From Belnapia mucosa (GTDB lineage Bacteria; Pseudomonadota; Alphaproteobacteria; Acetobacterales; Acetobacteraceae): 64,000 nt of DNA. Below, in pieces: positions 27,382 through 35,965 of this stretch. The notes under the pieces were generated by a model that ran no database searches, had not been told where the DNA came from, and saw only the letters and a program-made list of their open reading frames with translations. The DNA is taken from contig NZ_JAEUXJ010000004.1 of assembly GCF_016775475.1 (NCBI RefSeq), positions 248,001 to 312,000 on the forward strand, written 5' to 3'. The stretch's first letter is position 1; the number at the start of each line of letters is the position of its first letter. The position numbers were made by a program, and so were the translations under genes.

Positions 27382-28449
27382 TCAGTGATGCGAGGTAGCG
27401 ATCTCGCCCTCGGGCTGGGGGCTCGAGAAGGTGCTGTCGGCGAAGGCCTCCTCCCAGCTGCCGGAGGTGCTGGCCTTGGAGTATTCCGTCGCGCGGTTCT
27501 CGAAGAAATTGGTGTGCTCGACCGCGTTTAGCATCTCATCGAGCCAGGGCAGCGGGTTCTTCTCGATGTTGTAGAGCGGCTGCAGGCCGAGCTGCTGCAG
27601 GCGGCGGTCGGCGATGAAGCGGATATAGGTCTTGGTATCGGCCGCGTTCAGCCCCTCGACGCCGCCGAGCTCGAAGGCGAGGTCGATGAAAGCGTCCTCA
27701 TGGTCCACGATGGTGGCGCAGATGAGGGTGAGGTCGCGCCGCAGCTCCTCGGTCCAGATCTCCGGGTTTTCCTGCACGAAGGTGCGGAAGAGGCGGATGA
27801 CGGAGAGGCAGTGCAGCGTCTCGTCCCGCACGCTCCAGGAGACGATCTGGCCCATGCCCTTCATCTTCCCGAAGCGCGGGAAGTTCATCAGGATGGCGAA
27901 GGAGGCGAAGAGCTGCAGGCCCTCGGTGAAGGCGCCGAAGGCGGCGAGCGTCTTGGCGATCTCGGTCTTCGATTCGACCGTGAAGCCCTGCATGTAGTCG
28001 AACTTATCCTTCATCTCCTTGTATTTGAGGAAGGCGCTGTATTCGAGCTCCGGCATGCCGACCGTGTCCAGCAGGTGGCTGTAGGCGGCGATGTGGATGG
28101 TCTCGATGTTCGAGAAGGCCGACAGCATCATCAGCACTTCGGTCGGTTTGAAGACCTGGCTGTAATGCTTCATGTAGCAATTGTTCACCTCGACATCCGC
28201 CTGGGTGAAGAAGCGGAAGATCTGGGTGAGCAGGTTGCGCTCGCCGGTGGTGAGGTTGCGCTGCCAGTCCTTCACGTCGTCGGCGAGCGGCACCTCTTCC
28301 GGCAGCCAGTGGACGCGCTGCTGGGTCAGCCAGGCGTCATAGGCCCAGGGGTAGCGGAAGGGCTTGTAGACCGGGTTGGCGGTGAGCAGATCGAAGCGCA
28401 CGGGGTGCTCGTCGGGGGAGAAGCTGCCGTCGGCCATGGATACCGCCAT
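27382..28449 (-). CDS. nrdB: Class I ribonucleotide reductase, beta subunit
   Basis: A 355-residue NrdB-type subunit that carries the di-metal and tyrosyl radical. Metal-ligand blocks in order are TQADVEVN, NIETIHIAAYSHLL (Glu, His and the radical Tyr), VESKTEIAK with TEGLQLFASF, and VRDETLHC. The ATG at 28449 is preferred over the inner ATG 28437; neither has a strong ribosome site. It is downstream of nrdA by about 40 bases on the same strand. The metal (iron or manganese) is not decidable from sequence. Confidence 0.97.
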   Translation of the reverse strand: MAVSMADGSFSPDEHPVRFDLLTANPVYKPFRYPWAYDAWLTQQRVHWLPEEVPLADDVKDWQRNLTTGERNLLTQIFRFFTQADVEVNNCYMKHYSQVFKPTEVLMMLSAFSNIETIHIAAYSHLLDTVGMPELEYSAFLKYKEMKDKFDYMQGFTVESKTEIAKTLAAFGAFTEGLQLFASFAILMNFPRFGKMKGMGQIVSWSVRDETLHCLSVIRLFRTFVQENPEIWTEELRRDLTLICATIVDHEDAFIDLAFELGGVEGLNAADTKTYIRFIADRRLQQLGLQPLYNIEKNPLPWLDEMLNAVEHTNFFENRATEYSKASTSGSWEEAFADSTFSSPQPEGEIATSHH

Positions 28450-28488
28450 CAAAGTTTCAGTGCGTGCCGGAGATAGGGTGCTGGCCGC

Positions 28489-30348
28489 CTATTGGCAGGC
28501 CAGGCACTCCTCGTAATTCGTCGCATTCGCCACGGCGGCCACCAGCGGCAGCGCCGCATCGGCTGCGGTCGCCACATGCGCGGCCATGATGTCGCCCTGG
28601 CCGACGACCTTCTCGCTGATCGTATCCGCCCGCTGGATCGACAGGCTCCGGCAGTAATAGAGCGACTTCACCCCCCGCTTCCAGGCCATCATATGGATCT
28701 GGTGCAGGTCCCGCTTGTGGATATTGGCGGGCAGGAAGAGGTTCACCGACTGGCTCTGGCAGATGAAGGGCGCGCGGTCGGCCGCATGCTCCACCACCCA
28801 GCGCTGGTCGAGCTCGAAGGCGGTCTTGAAGGTGGCGCGCTCCTGCTCGGTCAGGAAGTCCAGGTGCTGCACACTGCCCTTGCGGACCGTGATGCTGGTC
28901 CAGGTTTCCTCATCGTCGCGGCCGTGCTTCGCCAGCACCTTCTTGAGGTAGGGGCTGCGGACGATGTAGCTGCCGGACAGCGTCTTGTGGTTGTAGACAT
29001 TCGCCGCCACCGGCTCGATCCCCGGGGAGGCGCCGCCGCAGATGATGCTGATCGAAGCCGTCGGCGCGATCGCCATCTTGTTCGAGAAGCGCTCCATGAA
29101 GCCGTATTCGGCGGCATCCGGGCAAGGCCCGCGCTCCTCGGCGAGCTGGCGGCTGGCCACATCGGCCTGCTCGCGGATGTGCTTGAACATCCGCTTGTTC
29201 CAGACCTTCGCCACCACGCTCTCGAAGGGCACATTCTGCGCCTGGAGGAAGCTGTGGAAGCCCATGACGCCGAGGCCGACGGAGCGTTCGCGCATCGCCG
29301 AATAGCGCGCCTTCGCCATGCTGTCGGGCGCGGTGTCGATGAAGTTCTGCAGGACGTTGTCGAGGAAGCGCATCACATCCGGGATGAACTGCTTGTCGTC
29401 CTTCCACTCGAACCAGGTCTCGAGGTTGAGGGAGGAGAGGCAACAGACCGCGGTGCGGTCCCGGCCATGCTGGTCGCGCCCCGTGGGCAGGGTGATCTCG
29501 GAGCAGAGGTTGGAGGTCTTCACCTCCAGCCCCGCCAGCTTGTGGTGCCCCGGCATCGCCTTGTTCACATGGTCGGAGAAGACCAGGTAGGGCTCGCCGG
29601 TCTCGATCCGCGCCGTGAGGATGCGGATCCACAGCGCCCGCGCCGAGATCTTGCGCATGATCGCGCCGTCCTTCGGGCTGGTCAGTGGCCATTCCTCGTC
29701 ATTCTCGACCGCGCGCATGAAGGCATCCGGCACCAGCAGGCCATGGTGCAGGTTCAGCGCCTTGCGATTCGGGTCGCCGCCGGTCGGGCGACGGATCTCG
29801 ATGAACTCCTCCACTTCCGGATGGCTGACGGGGAGGTAGACGGCGGCCGAGCCGCGGCGGAGCGAGCCCTGGGAAATGGCGAGGGTCAGGCTGTCCATGA
29901 CGCGGATGAAGGGGACGACGCCGGAGGTCTTGCCGTTGCGGCCGACCTTCTCGCCGATGCCGCGCAGGTTGCCCCAGTAGCTGCCGATGCCGCCGCCCTT
30001 GGCGGCCAGCCAGACATTCTCGTTCCAGAGGCCGACGATGCCATCGAGGCTGTCATCCGCCTCGTTCAGGAAGCAAGAGATCGGCAGGCCGCGGGTGGTG
30101 CCGCCATTGGACAGCACCGGCGTCGCCGGCATGAACCAGAGCTTCGAGATGTAGTCGTAGATGCGCTGCGAGTGCGCGGCATCGTCGCCGAAGGCCGAGG
30201 CGACGCGGGCGAAGAGATCCTGGTAGCTCTCGCCGGGCAGCAGGTACCGGTCGTCCAGGGTCGCCTTGCCGAAATCCGTCAGCAACGCGTCGCGCGAACG
30301 ATTGACCTGGACCTGATGATGCCCCTCGAGCTGAACCGTATCGAACAC
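28489..30348 (-). CDS. nrdA: Class I ribonucleotide reductase, alpha subunit
   Basis: The catalytic subunit that reduces ribonucleoside diphosphates, about 619 residues, much shorter than E. coli NrdA. No N-terminal ATP cone is visible, so overall activity control by dATP is probably absent. Active-site parts are ISCFLNEADDS, SNLCSEITLP, VCCLSSLNLE and SLYYCRSLS, and the C-terminal CLAC supplies the exchange cysteines. I prefer GTG 30348: AAGGGG lies 8-10 bases upstream and the in-frame GTG at 30408 overlaps promoter and NrdR-like sequences. The upstream 20 residues would not resemble the family. Confidence 0.95.
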   Translation of the reverse strand: MFDTVQLEGHHQVQVNRSRDALLTDFGKATLDDRYLLPGESYQDLFARVASAFGDDAAHSQRIYDYISKLWFMPATPVLSNGGTTRGLPISCFLNEADDSLDGIVGLWNENVWLAAKGGGIGSYWGNLRGIGEKVGRNGKTSGVVPFIRVMDSLTLAISQGSLRRGSAAVYLPVSHPEVEEFIEIRRPTGGDPNRKALNLHHGLLVPDAFMRAVENDEEWPLTSPKDGAIMRKISARALWIRILTARIETGEPYLVFSDHVNKAMPGHHKLAGLEVKTSNLCSEITLPTGRDQHGRDRTAVCCLSSLNLETWFEWKDDKQFIPDVMRFLDNVLQNFIDTAPDSMAKARYSAMRERSVGLGVMGFHSFLQAQNVPFESVVAKVWNKRMFKHIREQADVASRQLAEERGPCPDAAEYGFMERFSNKMAIAPTASISIICGGASPGIEPVAANVYNHKTLSGSYIVRSPYLKKVLAKHGRDDEETWTSITVRKGSVQHLDFLTEQERATFKTAFELDQRWVVEHAADRAPFICQSQSVNLFLPANIHKRDLHQIHMMAWKRGVKSLYYCRSLSIQRADTISEKVVGQGDIMAAHVATAADAALPLVAAVANATNYEECLACQ

Positions 30349-30673
30349 CGCCCTATCCCCTTCCACGTCCCCCGGCAGGAAATCATGCCCGCTGCCGAGC
30401 CTCGACACAAGATGTTGGAGCCGGACTGCACCGATAACACCAGATCAGGTAGGCGGTTCCCAGCGCACCGAATGGCCGGAACCCTAGGCATACAGCCAAT
30501 GTTCGCTCTGCGTTCACGGATAAGCGGTTATCACGGTTGAGTCCGTCAAGCACCAACCGCACCCCGACCGGTTCATCCCCGATATCCCCATGATCCACAG
30601 GCGGAGCGGGGCGGATTGCGGCCGGAGGCGGCCTCGCGCATCCTGCAACGAGCCTGGATGGGAGACATGGCCG
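30349..30673. promoter_or_regulatory. nrdA promoter region with two candidate NrdR boxes; otherwise no gene
   Basis: Two 16-base sites, 30405-30420 and 30437-30452, both begin ACAC and share a central AT. They are 32 bases apart centre to centre, the usual phasing of paired NrdR boxes. The first matches about 11 of 16 consensus positions, the second about 9. TTGTGT and CATGAT, 17 bases apart on the minus strand, form a candidate -35/-10 pair overlapping the first box. I see no gene in the rest of the stretch up to 30673. Confidence 0.45.
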
Positions 30674-31024
30674 ATGATCCGCCGCAGCCTCCTTGGAGTC
30701 GCCCTCACCGCCTTATGTCTCGGCCGAGCCGAGGCCCAGGCGTCCGTCACCCTCTTCAAGGTGATCGGTCCGCGGGATGAGGTGGTGATCGGGATGACTG
30801 CGGCCGAGCTGGAGCGGCTCGGCCCTGGCCTGGCGGTGGAGCGGGTGGCGCGCGCGCTGGTTGGCTACAACCAGCTCACGGTCTGGCGCTATTCGGTCGG
30901 CCGCGCCCCGGATGGCGGCACGCGATTCGCTGCCAATGGCCGGATCGCCATCCTCCGCCACGATACGGTGCGGATCGAGCCCTATACGGCCGCCCTGCCG
31001 GTGATGCCGCCGCCGACCGAGTAG
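30674..31024 (+). CDS. Small exported protein of unknown function
   Basis: A 116-residue protein with a signal peptide (MIRRSLLGVALTALCLGRAEAQ). The mature 95 residues hold one compact repeat-like pattern, VVIGMTAAELERLGPGLAVE, reminiscent of SmpA/BamE-like domains (short strand, helix, strand), then RFAANGRIAILRHDTVRIEP. This resemblance is weak and I do not assign a function. The ATG at 30674 places the signal peptide correctly, with GGGAGA upstream. It stands alone between the divergent nrdA operon and the convergent SDR gene. Confidence 0.78.
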   Translation: MIRRSLLGVALTALCLGRAEAQASVTLFKVIGPRDEVVIGMTAAELERLGPGLAVERVARALVGYNQLTVWRYSVGRAPDGGTRFAANGRIAILRHDTVRIEPYTAALPVMPPPTE

Positions 31025-31036
31025 CGACCCGCTGGC

Positions 31037-31837
31037 CTAGCCGCAGCGGACCGACATGCCGCCATCGACGACGAGTTCGGTGCCGGTCACGAATCGCGCC
31101 TCGTCGGAGACGAGGAACAGCACCGCATTGGCGGTGTCCCGCCCGTCGCCGGCGAAGCCCATGGGAATGCGGGACAGGCGCTGCTTCACCAGTGCCTCGA
31201 CATCGCCGCCGGCACGCTGGCCGGCCAGCCGGACCTCCACCATCGGCGTGTGCATCTGCCCCGGCACCACCGTGTTCACGCGGATGCCCTTGGCCGCATA
31301 TTGCACCGCGACGACGCGCGAAAGCTGGATCACCCCAGCCTTGGAGGCGGCATAGGCCACCTGCGCCGCGCCGGTCCAACGGATGCCGGAGGTCGAGGCC
31401 AGATTCACCACCGCCCCGCCGCCCTGCCGCTCCATCACCGGCAGCACATGCTTCAGGGTGAGGAAGACGCTCTTCAGGTTGGTGTCGATCTGCAGGTCCC
31501 AGACCTCTTCGGCCATTTCCACCGGGCCACCGGCCGCGGAGCCGCCGACATTGTTCACCAGCACGTCGATGCGGCCATGCCGGGCGGTGATATCGGCCAC
31601 CAGCCGGGCAATGGCGGCGCCGTCGGTGACGTCGAGCGGCAAAGGCTCGAAGCGGCCGCCCTCGGCGGCGATGCGCTCGGCAGTCTCCGCCATCGATTCC
31701 GGCGCGCGATCCACCCCGACCACCACGGCACCCTCCCGTGCCAGCCCCACGGCGATGGCGCGGCCATTGCCCCAGCCCGGGCCGACGCAGCCGGCCCCGG
31801 TCACGAGGGCGACCTTCTCCTGGAAACGCTGCGACAT
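31037..31837 (-). CDS. Short-chain dehydrogenase/reductase (SDR)
   Basis: A classical SDR of 266 residues. NAD(P) binding is shown by VTGAGCVGPGWGNGRAIA (a longer loop than the usual TGxxxGIG) and the acidic VVVGVDRAPE, which favours NAD. Catalytic residues lie in NLASTSGIRWTG (Ser) and YAASKAGVIQ (Tyr and Lys). It is the last gene of the minus-strand pcaHG operon, so an aromatic or hydroxyacyl substrate is plausible. The ATG at 31837 begins MSQRFQEKVALVTG; upstream in-frame sequence is not conserved. Confidence 0.93.
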   Translation of the reverse strand: MSQRFQEKVALVTGAGCVGPGWGNGRAIAVGLAREGAVVVGVDRAPESMAETAERIAAEGGRFEPLPLDVTDGAAIARLVADITARHGRIDVLVNNVGGSAAGGPVEMAEEVWDLQIDTNLKSVFLTLKHVLPVMERQGGGAVVNLASTSGIRWTGAAQVAYAASKAGVIQLSRVVAVQYAAKGIRVNTVVPGQMHTPMVEVRLAGQRAGGDVEALVKQRLSRIPMGFAGDGRDTANAVLFLVSDEARFVTGTELVVDGGMSVRCG

Positions 31838-31966
31838 CGGTTTTCCTCTCCTCAGCTGGAGACCACATGACGCCCGGAGGAAAGCCGATGCCTCCCGACC
31901 GGACCTGCCGCCCGAGGCAGCGATGACGCCGGAGAAGCGGGCCGCCGGCACCGGGGACCTTGCGCC

Positions 31967-32578
31967 TTATTCCTCGAAGAAGGGCGTTTCCTCCTCCGGT
32001 CCGCCGCGCAGCAGGATGTCGAAGCGGAAGACGCGAATGCCATCCGCCTCGCCATCCGGGCAGGCCAGGAGGCGCGGCCGCTGCGCCTCCGGGACCAGCG
32101 CCAGGACCGGGTCGGCATGGTTCGCCGGCGCGAAATCGGGGAAGAAGACGGTGGTGAGGACGCGCCGCATCAGCCCGGCGCCCATGACGGTGAGGTTGAT
32201 ATGCGGCGCCCGCGGGCCGGTGGCATCGGCAAAGCCGCCCGGGAGGATGGTGCGGAACTCGTAGCACCCCTCCGCATCGGTCCAGGCGCGACCCCAGCCG
32301 AGGAAGTCCGGATCGGCCAGGTGCCGGTCTGGGTCGAGCGGATGGTTGAAATGCCCGTCCGCATCGGCCTGCCAGGCTTCCAGGATCATGTTCAGGCAGG
32401 ACACCCCGCCTTCGCGCACCACCCGGCCGCGCAGCAGGATCGTCTCCCCGCGCGCGGTCGGCTGCGCCTCCGCCGAGACGCGGGTCAGGTCGTTGTCGCC
32501 CGTGCGGAAGAAGGTGCGGGGGAAGAAGGGGCCGATCGTGGCCTGCGAGGTCGGCGGCAGGGGCTCGTTCGGACGCAT
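31967..32578 (-). CDS. pcaG: Protocatechuate 3,4-dioxygenase, alpha subunit
   Basis: A 203-residue intradiol dioxygenase alpha subunit. It has TSQATIGPFFPRTF at the N-terminus and the intradiol core EAWQADADGHFNHP, then GFADATGPRAPHINLTVMGA. Alpha subunits lack the complete set of iron ligands, as here. With PcaH it opens protocatechuate to 3-carboxy-cis,cis-muconate. It lies 12 bases after pcaH, and the two should be made together. The next beta-ketoadipate genes (pcaB, pcaC, pcaD, pcaIJ, pcaF) are not in the window. Confidence 0.96.
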   Translation of the reverse strand: MRPNEPLPPTSQATIGPFFPRTFFRTGDNDLTRVSAEAQPTARGETILLRGRVVREGGVSCLNMILEAWQADADGHFNHPLDPDRHLADPDFLGWGRAWTDAEGCYEFRTILPGGFADATGPRAPHINLTVMGAGLMRRVLTTVFFPDFAPANHADPVLALVPEAQRPRLLACPDGEADGIRVFRFDILLRGGPEEETPFFEE

Positions 32579-32589
32579 GGCCGCCTCCT

Positions 32590-33306
32590 CTATGGCGTGG
32601 CTGGCGTGGCGTGGCGGCCGCGCAGCACGATGTCATGGGTGAAGCCCAGCCAGCGGTCGCCGACCTCCTCCGGCGGCAGGTGGCGGGCGATCAGCCGGTC
32701 CCGCGCCGCGGCGTCCGGGACAGCATTCAGGATGCGGTCATAGGCATTCAGCGGATCCCCCGCGAAATACATCTGGGTGACGAGCCGCGAGAGCGAGGAA
32801 GGGCCAATGACCGAGAAATGCAGATGCGGCGGGCGCCACCAGGTCTCCTTCACCGGCACGGGATAGGCGCCCGGCTTGATGGTGAAGAAGGCGTAGCGGC
32901 CTTCCTCATCGGTCAGCACCCGGCCATTGCCGATGAAATCGGGATCGAGCGGCGCGTCGCGCTGGTCGATCGGGTGGAAGTAGCGGCCGGCCGCATTGGC
33001 CTGCCACAGCTCGACGACGGCGCCGCGGACCGGCCTGCCATCCTCGTCCAGGATCCGGCCCGACAGGTGCATGAGCTGGCCGATGGCGATCCGGCCCGGC
33101 GCCAGCTGCGCCAGATTGGCATCGCCGCAGGGCAGCTTGCGATGCAGGGCGAGCGGACCGGTCGCCTCCGTCCGGCCTGCCGGCCGGCGATGCAGCGGCT
33201 GAGAGGGCGTATGGGTCCAGGTATTCGGATAGCCGGGGACCGGGACCTCGGGCTCGATCCCGGGCGGCCAGGGGGCGAAGCGATCGGGCACCTCGTCACG
33301 GGGCAT
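32590..33306 (-). CDS. pcaH: Protocatechuate 3,4-dioxygenase, beta subunit
   Basis: A 238-residue beta subunit that binds the ferric iron. Ligands are visible: Tyr in GRYAFFTIKPGAYPVP and the two histidines in RPPHLHFSVIG. The core ELWQANAAGRYFHPIDQ and FIGNGRVLTDEEGRY are typical. The enzyme is cytoplasmic and acts on protocatechuate. It precedes pcaG in the same operon. The ATG at 33306 leads directly into the family N-terminus. Confidence 0.97.
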   Translation of the reverse strand: MPRDEVPDRFAPWPPGIEPEVPVPGYPNTWTHTPSQPLHRRPAGRTEATGPLALHRKLPCGDANLAQLAPGRIAIGQLMHLSGRILDEDGRPVRGAVVELWQANAAGRYFHPIDQRDAPLDPDFIGNGRVLTDEEGRYAFFTIKPGAYPVPVKETWWRPPHLHFSVIGPSSLSRLVTQMYFAGDPLNAYDRILNAVPDAAARDRLIARHLPPEEVGDRWLGFTHDIVLRGRHATPATP

Positions 33307-33366
33307 GATCTTGGTCCTTCGGCCGTCATTCCGGTTGAAGCCCGGAGCGGTGACGATACTGCTCCT

Positions 33367-34146
33367 TCAGCGGCCCTTGAAGACCGGCCTCCGCTTCTCC
33401 GCGAAGGCCCGCCAGGCTTCCTGCGTATCCTCGGTCGAAGCGAGCGCCACGGTCTGCGACTGCTCGAATTTATAGCCGTCATTCAGCGGCATATATTCGG
33501 TGACCTGGAAGCTCCGCTTCGCCGCCTGCACCGCGAGCGGCACCTTGCCGGCGATCTCCCGCCCGATGCCCTGGGCTGCGGCCAGCAGCTCCGCCCGCGG
33601 CAGGCAGAGCGAGGCGACATTCATCCGCAGCAGCTCGGGCCCGGTCATCCGCCGCGCGGTATAGATCATCAGCCGCGCATCGGACTGGCCGAAATGCCGC
33701 AGCACATGCCGCACTCCGCCGGCGAGGCCGACATCGACCTCGGTCATCGAGAGATAGGCCTCCTCGGCGACCAGGATGATGTCGCAGCTCAGCGCCAGGA
33801 CGCAGCCGGCGCCGATCGCCGCGCCATTGACGGCGGCGATGACCGGCTTGCCGCATTCCATGATGCAGTCGAAGGAGGCCCGGACGCGGCGGTTATGCGC
33901 CGGATAGGCCCCGGCGATGCCGGCGATGTTCGGCCTCTCCTTCAGGTCGGCGCCGGCGCTGAAGGCCTTACCCGCGCCGGTCAGCACCACGGCGCGGACA
34001 TCCTCGCGGTCGTGCAGCATGTCGAAGACGCGCACGATCTCCTCGCGGAAGGCGGCGTTCTGCGCGTTCACCGGCGGGCGGTTCAGCGTGACGGTCGCGA
34101 CATGGTCGGCGACCTCCAGCGTCAGGGTTTCGAAGGTCTCGCTCAT
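33367..34146 (-). CDS. Crotonase-fold enoyl-CoA hydratase/isomerase family protein
   Basis: A 259-residue crotonase. Oxyanion-hole parts are AFSAGADLKE and VNGAAIGAGCVLALSCD; the second acidic site is in MTEVDVGLAGG. The first hydratase glutamate (normally in GCELA) is Val here (GCVLA), so simple hydration is doubtful and an isomerase, lyase or other crotonase reaction is possible. It lies between the carboxymuconolactone decarboxylase-like gene and pcaH, so a ring-cleavage product as substrate is an inference. The ATG at 34146 begins MSETFETLTLE. Confidence 0.92.
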   Translation of the reverse strand: MSETFETLTLEVADHVATVTLNRPPVNAQNAAFREEIVRVFDMLHDREDVRAVVLTGAGKAFSAGADLKERPNIAGIAGAYPAHNRRVRASFDCIMECGKPVIAAVNGAAIGAGCVLALSCDIILVAEEAYLSMTEVDVGLAGGVRHVLRHFGQSDARLMIYTARRMTGPELLRMNVASLCLPRAELLAAAQGIGREIAGKVPLAVQAAKRSFQVTEYMPLNDGYKFEQSQTVALASTEDTQEAWRAFAEKRRPVFKGR

Positions 34147-34195
34147 GCCGATCTGATCCCCGCGGCGTCGATGATTCGTGTCCAGCGCCCACGCC

Positions 34196-34789
34196 TCATG
34201 GCGCACGCGCCGGCAGGGTGAAGAGGCCTTGTGGCGGTGGCTCCAGCGGCTCCCGCTCGCCATCGGGCAGCGGGATGCCATGGGCATTCAGCGTCATGGA
34301 GACCATGGTGTAGTAGCCGATCAGGGCGGTGAGCTCGACCGTGCCGCGGACGCCGAATGCTTCCCGCGCTGCCGCATAGGTGGCGTCCGAGACGCGGCCA
34401 TTCATCTGCAGCTCGCGGGCGAAGTCGTACACCACGGCCTCGGCCGCATCGGTGAAGACGGGTGGCGCGCCGCGCTCGATCGCCTCCAGGATCGCCGGGG
34501 CGATGCCCTCCTGCGCCGCGGTGCGGGCATGGACGAACCACTCGACCTGGCTGCTCCAGCGCCGTCCGGTGACGCAGATGGCCAGTTCCGACAACCGCTT
34601 CGGCAGCGAGGTGCCGAAGCGCAGCACCTCGCCCAGCGCGGACCAGCGGCCAGCCAACTCGGCATTGTGGATGGCGGCGCGCAGCGGGCCGATCACCACG
34701 CCGCGCGGGCCGGCGACCACGCGGTCCCAGACCTCGCGCTGGGCGGGATCCAGTTCGGCGCGGGTCGGCAGGGGGATGCGCGGCGCCAT
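34196..34789 (-). CDS. Carboxymuconolactone decarboxylase (CMD) family protein
   Basis: A 197-residue CMD-family protein. The core LPKRLSELAICVTGRRWSSQ and the following EWFVHARTAAQEGI are typical. It lacks the CxxC of AhpD peroxidases, so a decarboxylase-like or unknown role is more likely than peroxide reduction. At 197 residues it is longer than PcaC (about 130). It is the first gene of the minus-strand operon leading to pcaH and pcaG. The 264-base gap upstream is shared with the stressosome gene on the other strand. Confidence 0.92.
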   Translation of the reverse strand: MAPRIPLPTRAELDPAQREVWDRVVAGPRGVVIGPLRAAIHNAELAGRWSALGEVLRFGTSLPKRLSELAICVTGRRWSSQVEWFVHARTAAQEGIAPAILEAIERGAPPVFTDAAEAVVYDFARELQMNGRVSDATYAAAREAFGVRGTVELTALIGYYTMVSMTLNAHGIPLPDGEREPLEPPPQGLFTLPARAP

Positions 34790-35053
34790 CGGACGAGTCC
34801 CTTCCTGAAAGGCCGGCCTGCTTCCCTGGACGATGCCGATTCGGCCGGGGCAAATAGGTGGGTCCCCTGGCTTAAGTCATCTGCCGCCCCCAATCCAGTC
34901 GGGGAGGGCGCCATAGGGCCGGGATGGTAGATGCCAAGGGTTACAGCTTACCCAGATAGTAACGAATGGTATCAACACCCATTGACAGTTCAATCGCTAG
35001 GCCCGATTGCTCGCCTCGACCGCGATTGCAGCGCAGAGGGGGATCGGCGGCCC

Positions 35054-35950
35054 ATGGCATCCAAAGCGGTTACCGCCCTGGCCGGCCTGCTCGCCAGCCG
35101 GGAAGACAAGATCCTTGCCGCCTGGCTGAGCACGCTGGCCGGTGCGACGGCGGATGGTCGGATCAGCCGTACCGAGATCGAGACCCAGGCCCGCGATTTC
35201 CTGCGTGCGCTGCGCGAATCGATGAGCGGCGGCGACACCTCCTCCACCGGGAGCGCGCGGCTGCGCGACATGCTGAGCTCGATCTCCCGCTCGCGCGCCC
35301 TGCTGGGTTTCTCCCCGTCCGAGACCGCGACCTTCGTCTTCTCGCTCAAGCTGCCGCTGTTCGAGGAAATTCGCGCGGCGCATGGCAGCGACGGCGAGGC
35401 GCTCGCGCGCGATACCTGGACGCTGACCGAATTGCTGGACCAGCTCGGCCTGCATACGATCGAGGTCTTCCAGAAGAGTCGCGAGGAGATCATCCAGCGC
35501 CAGCAGGATGAGATCTCCGAGCTGTCCACCCCGGTGGTGAAGCTCTGGAACGGCATCCTCGCCCTGCCGCTGATCGGCACGCTCGACAGCGCCCGCACGC
35601 AGGTCGTGATGGAGAACCTGCTGCAGAGCATCGTCGACAACGGGGCGGAGATCGCCATCATTGACATCACCGGCGTGCCCACGGTGGACACGCTCGTGGC
35701 CCAGCATCTGCTCAAGACCGTGGCGGCGGCCCGCCTCATGGGCGCGGACTGCATCGTCAGCGGCATCCGGCCGCAGATCGCGCAGACCATGGTGCATCTG
35801 GGCGTCGAGTTGAACGTCGTCTCCAAGGCCAGCCTCGCCGATGCCTTCGCCCTGGCGCTGACGCGCATCGGTCGGACCGTCGTGCCGATCCGGTCGGGCG
35901 GCTCCGGACAGCCCCGGTCCACCGGGGCCTATCCGGGCGCGCTGACCTAG
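35054..35950 (+). CDS. rsbR: Stressosome scaffold RsbR-like (RsbRD N-domain plus STAS)
   Basis: A 298-residue protein with an all-helical RsbRD-type N-terminal domain (about 15-150) and a C-terminal STAS domain (about 160-280). The N-domain shows ILAAWLSTLAG and lacks a globin or PAS sensor motif. STAS phospho-sites can be traced: ITGVPTVDTLVAQ gives Thr213, equal to Thr205 of B. subtilis RsbRA, while the Thr171 position is Ser179 (GTLDSAR). The protein should build the stressosome with RsbS and bind RsbT. ATG 35054 follows GAGGGGGA. A TTGACA at 34982 is a candidate -35 with no good -10. Confidence 0.93.
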   Translation: MASKAVTALAGLLASREDKILAAWLSTLAGATADGRISRTEIETQARDFLRALRESMSGGDTSSTGSARLRDMLSSISRSRALLGFSPSETATFVFSLKLPLFEEIRAAHGSDGEALARDTWTLTELLDQLGLHTIEVFQKSREEIIQRQQDEISELSTPVVKLWNGILALPLIGTLDSARTQVVMENLLQSIVDNGAEIAIIDITGVPTVDTLVAQHLLKTVAAARLMGADCIVSGIRPQIAQTMVHLGVELNVVSKASLADAFALALTRIGRTVVPIRSGGSGQPRSTGAYPGALT

Positions 35951-35965
35951 GCCGGCCCGGGCATC

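Noticed and set aside
30453..30490. EcfG-like motifs with TGTT near nrdA and the small exported protein
   Set aside because: GGAAC with TGTT occurs on both strands, but the -10 lacks the first C of CGTT, and chance matches are likely.
34982..35020. Sigma-70 promoter of the stressosome operon
   Set aside because: TTGACA is present, but no acceptable -10 lies 16-18 bases downstream.
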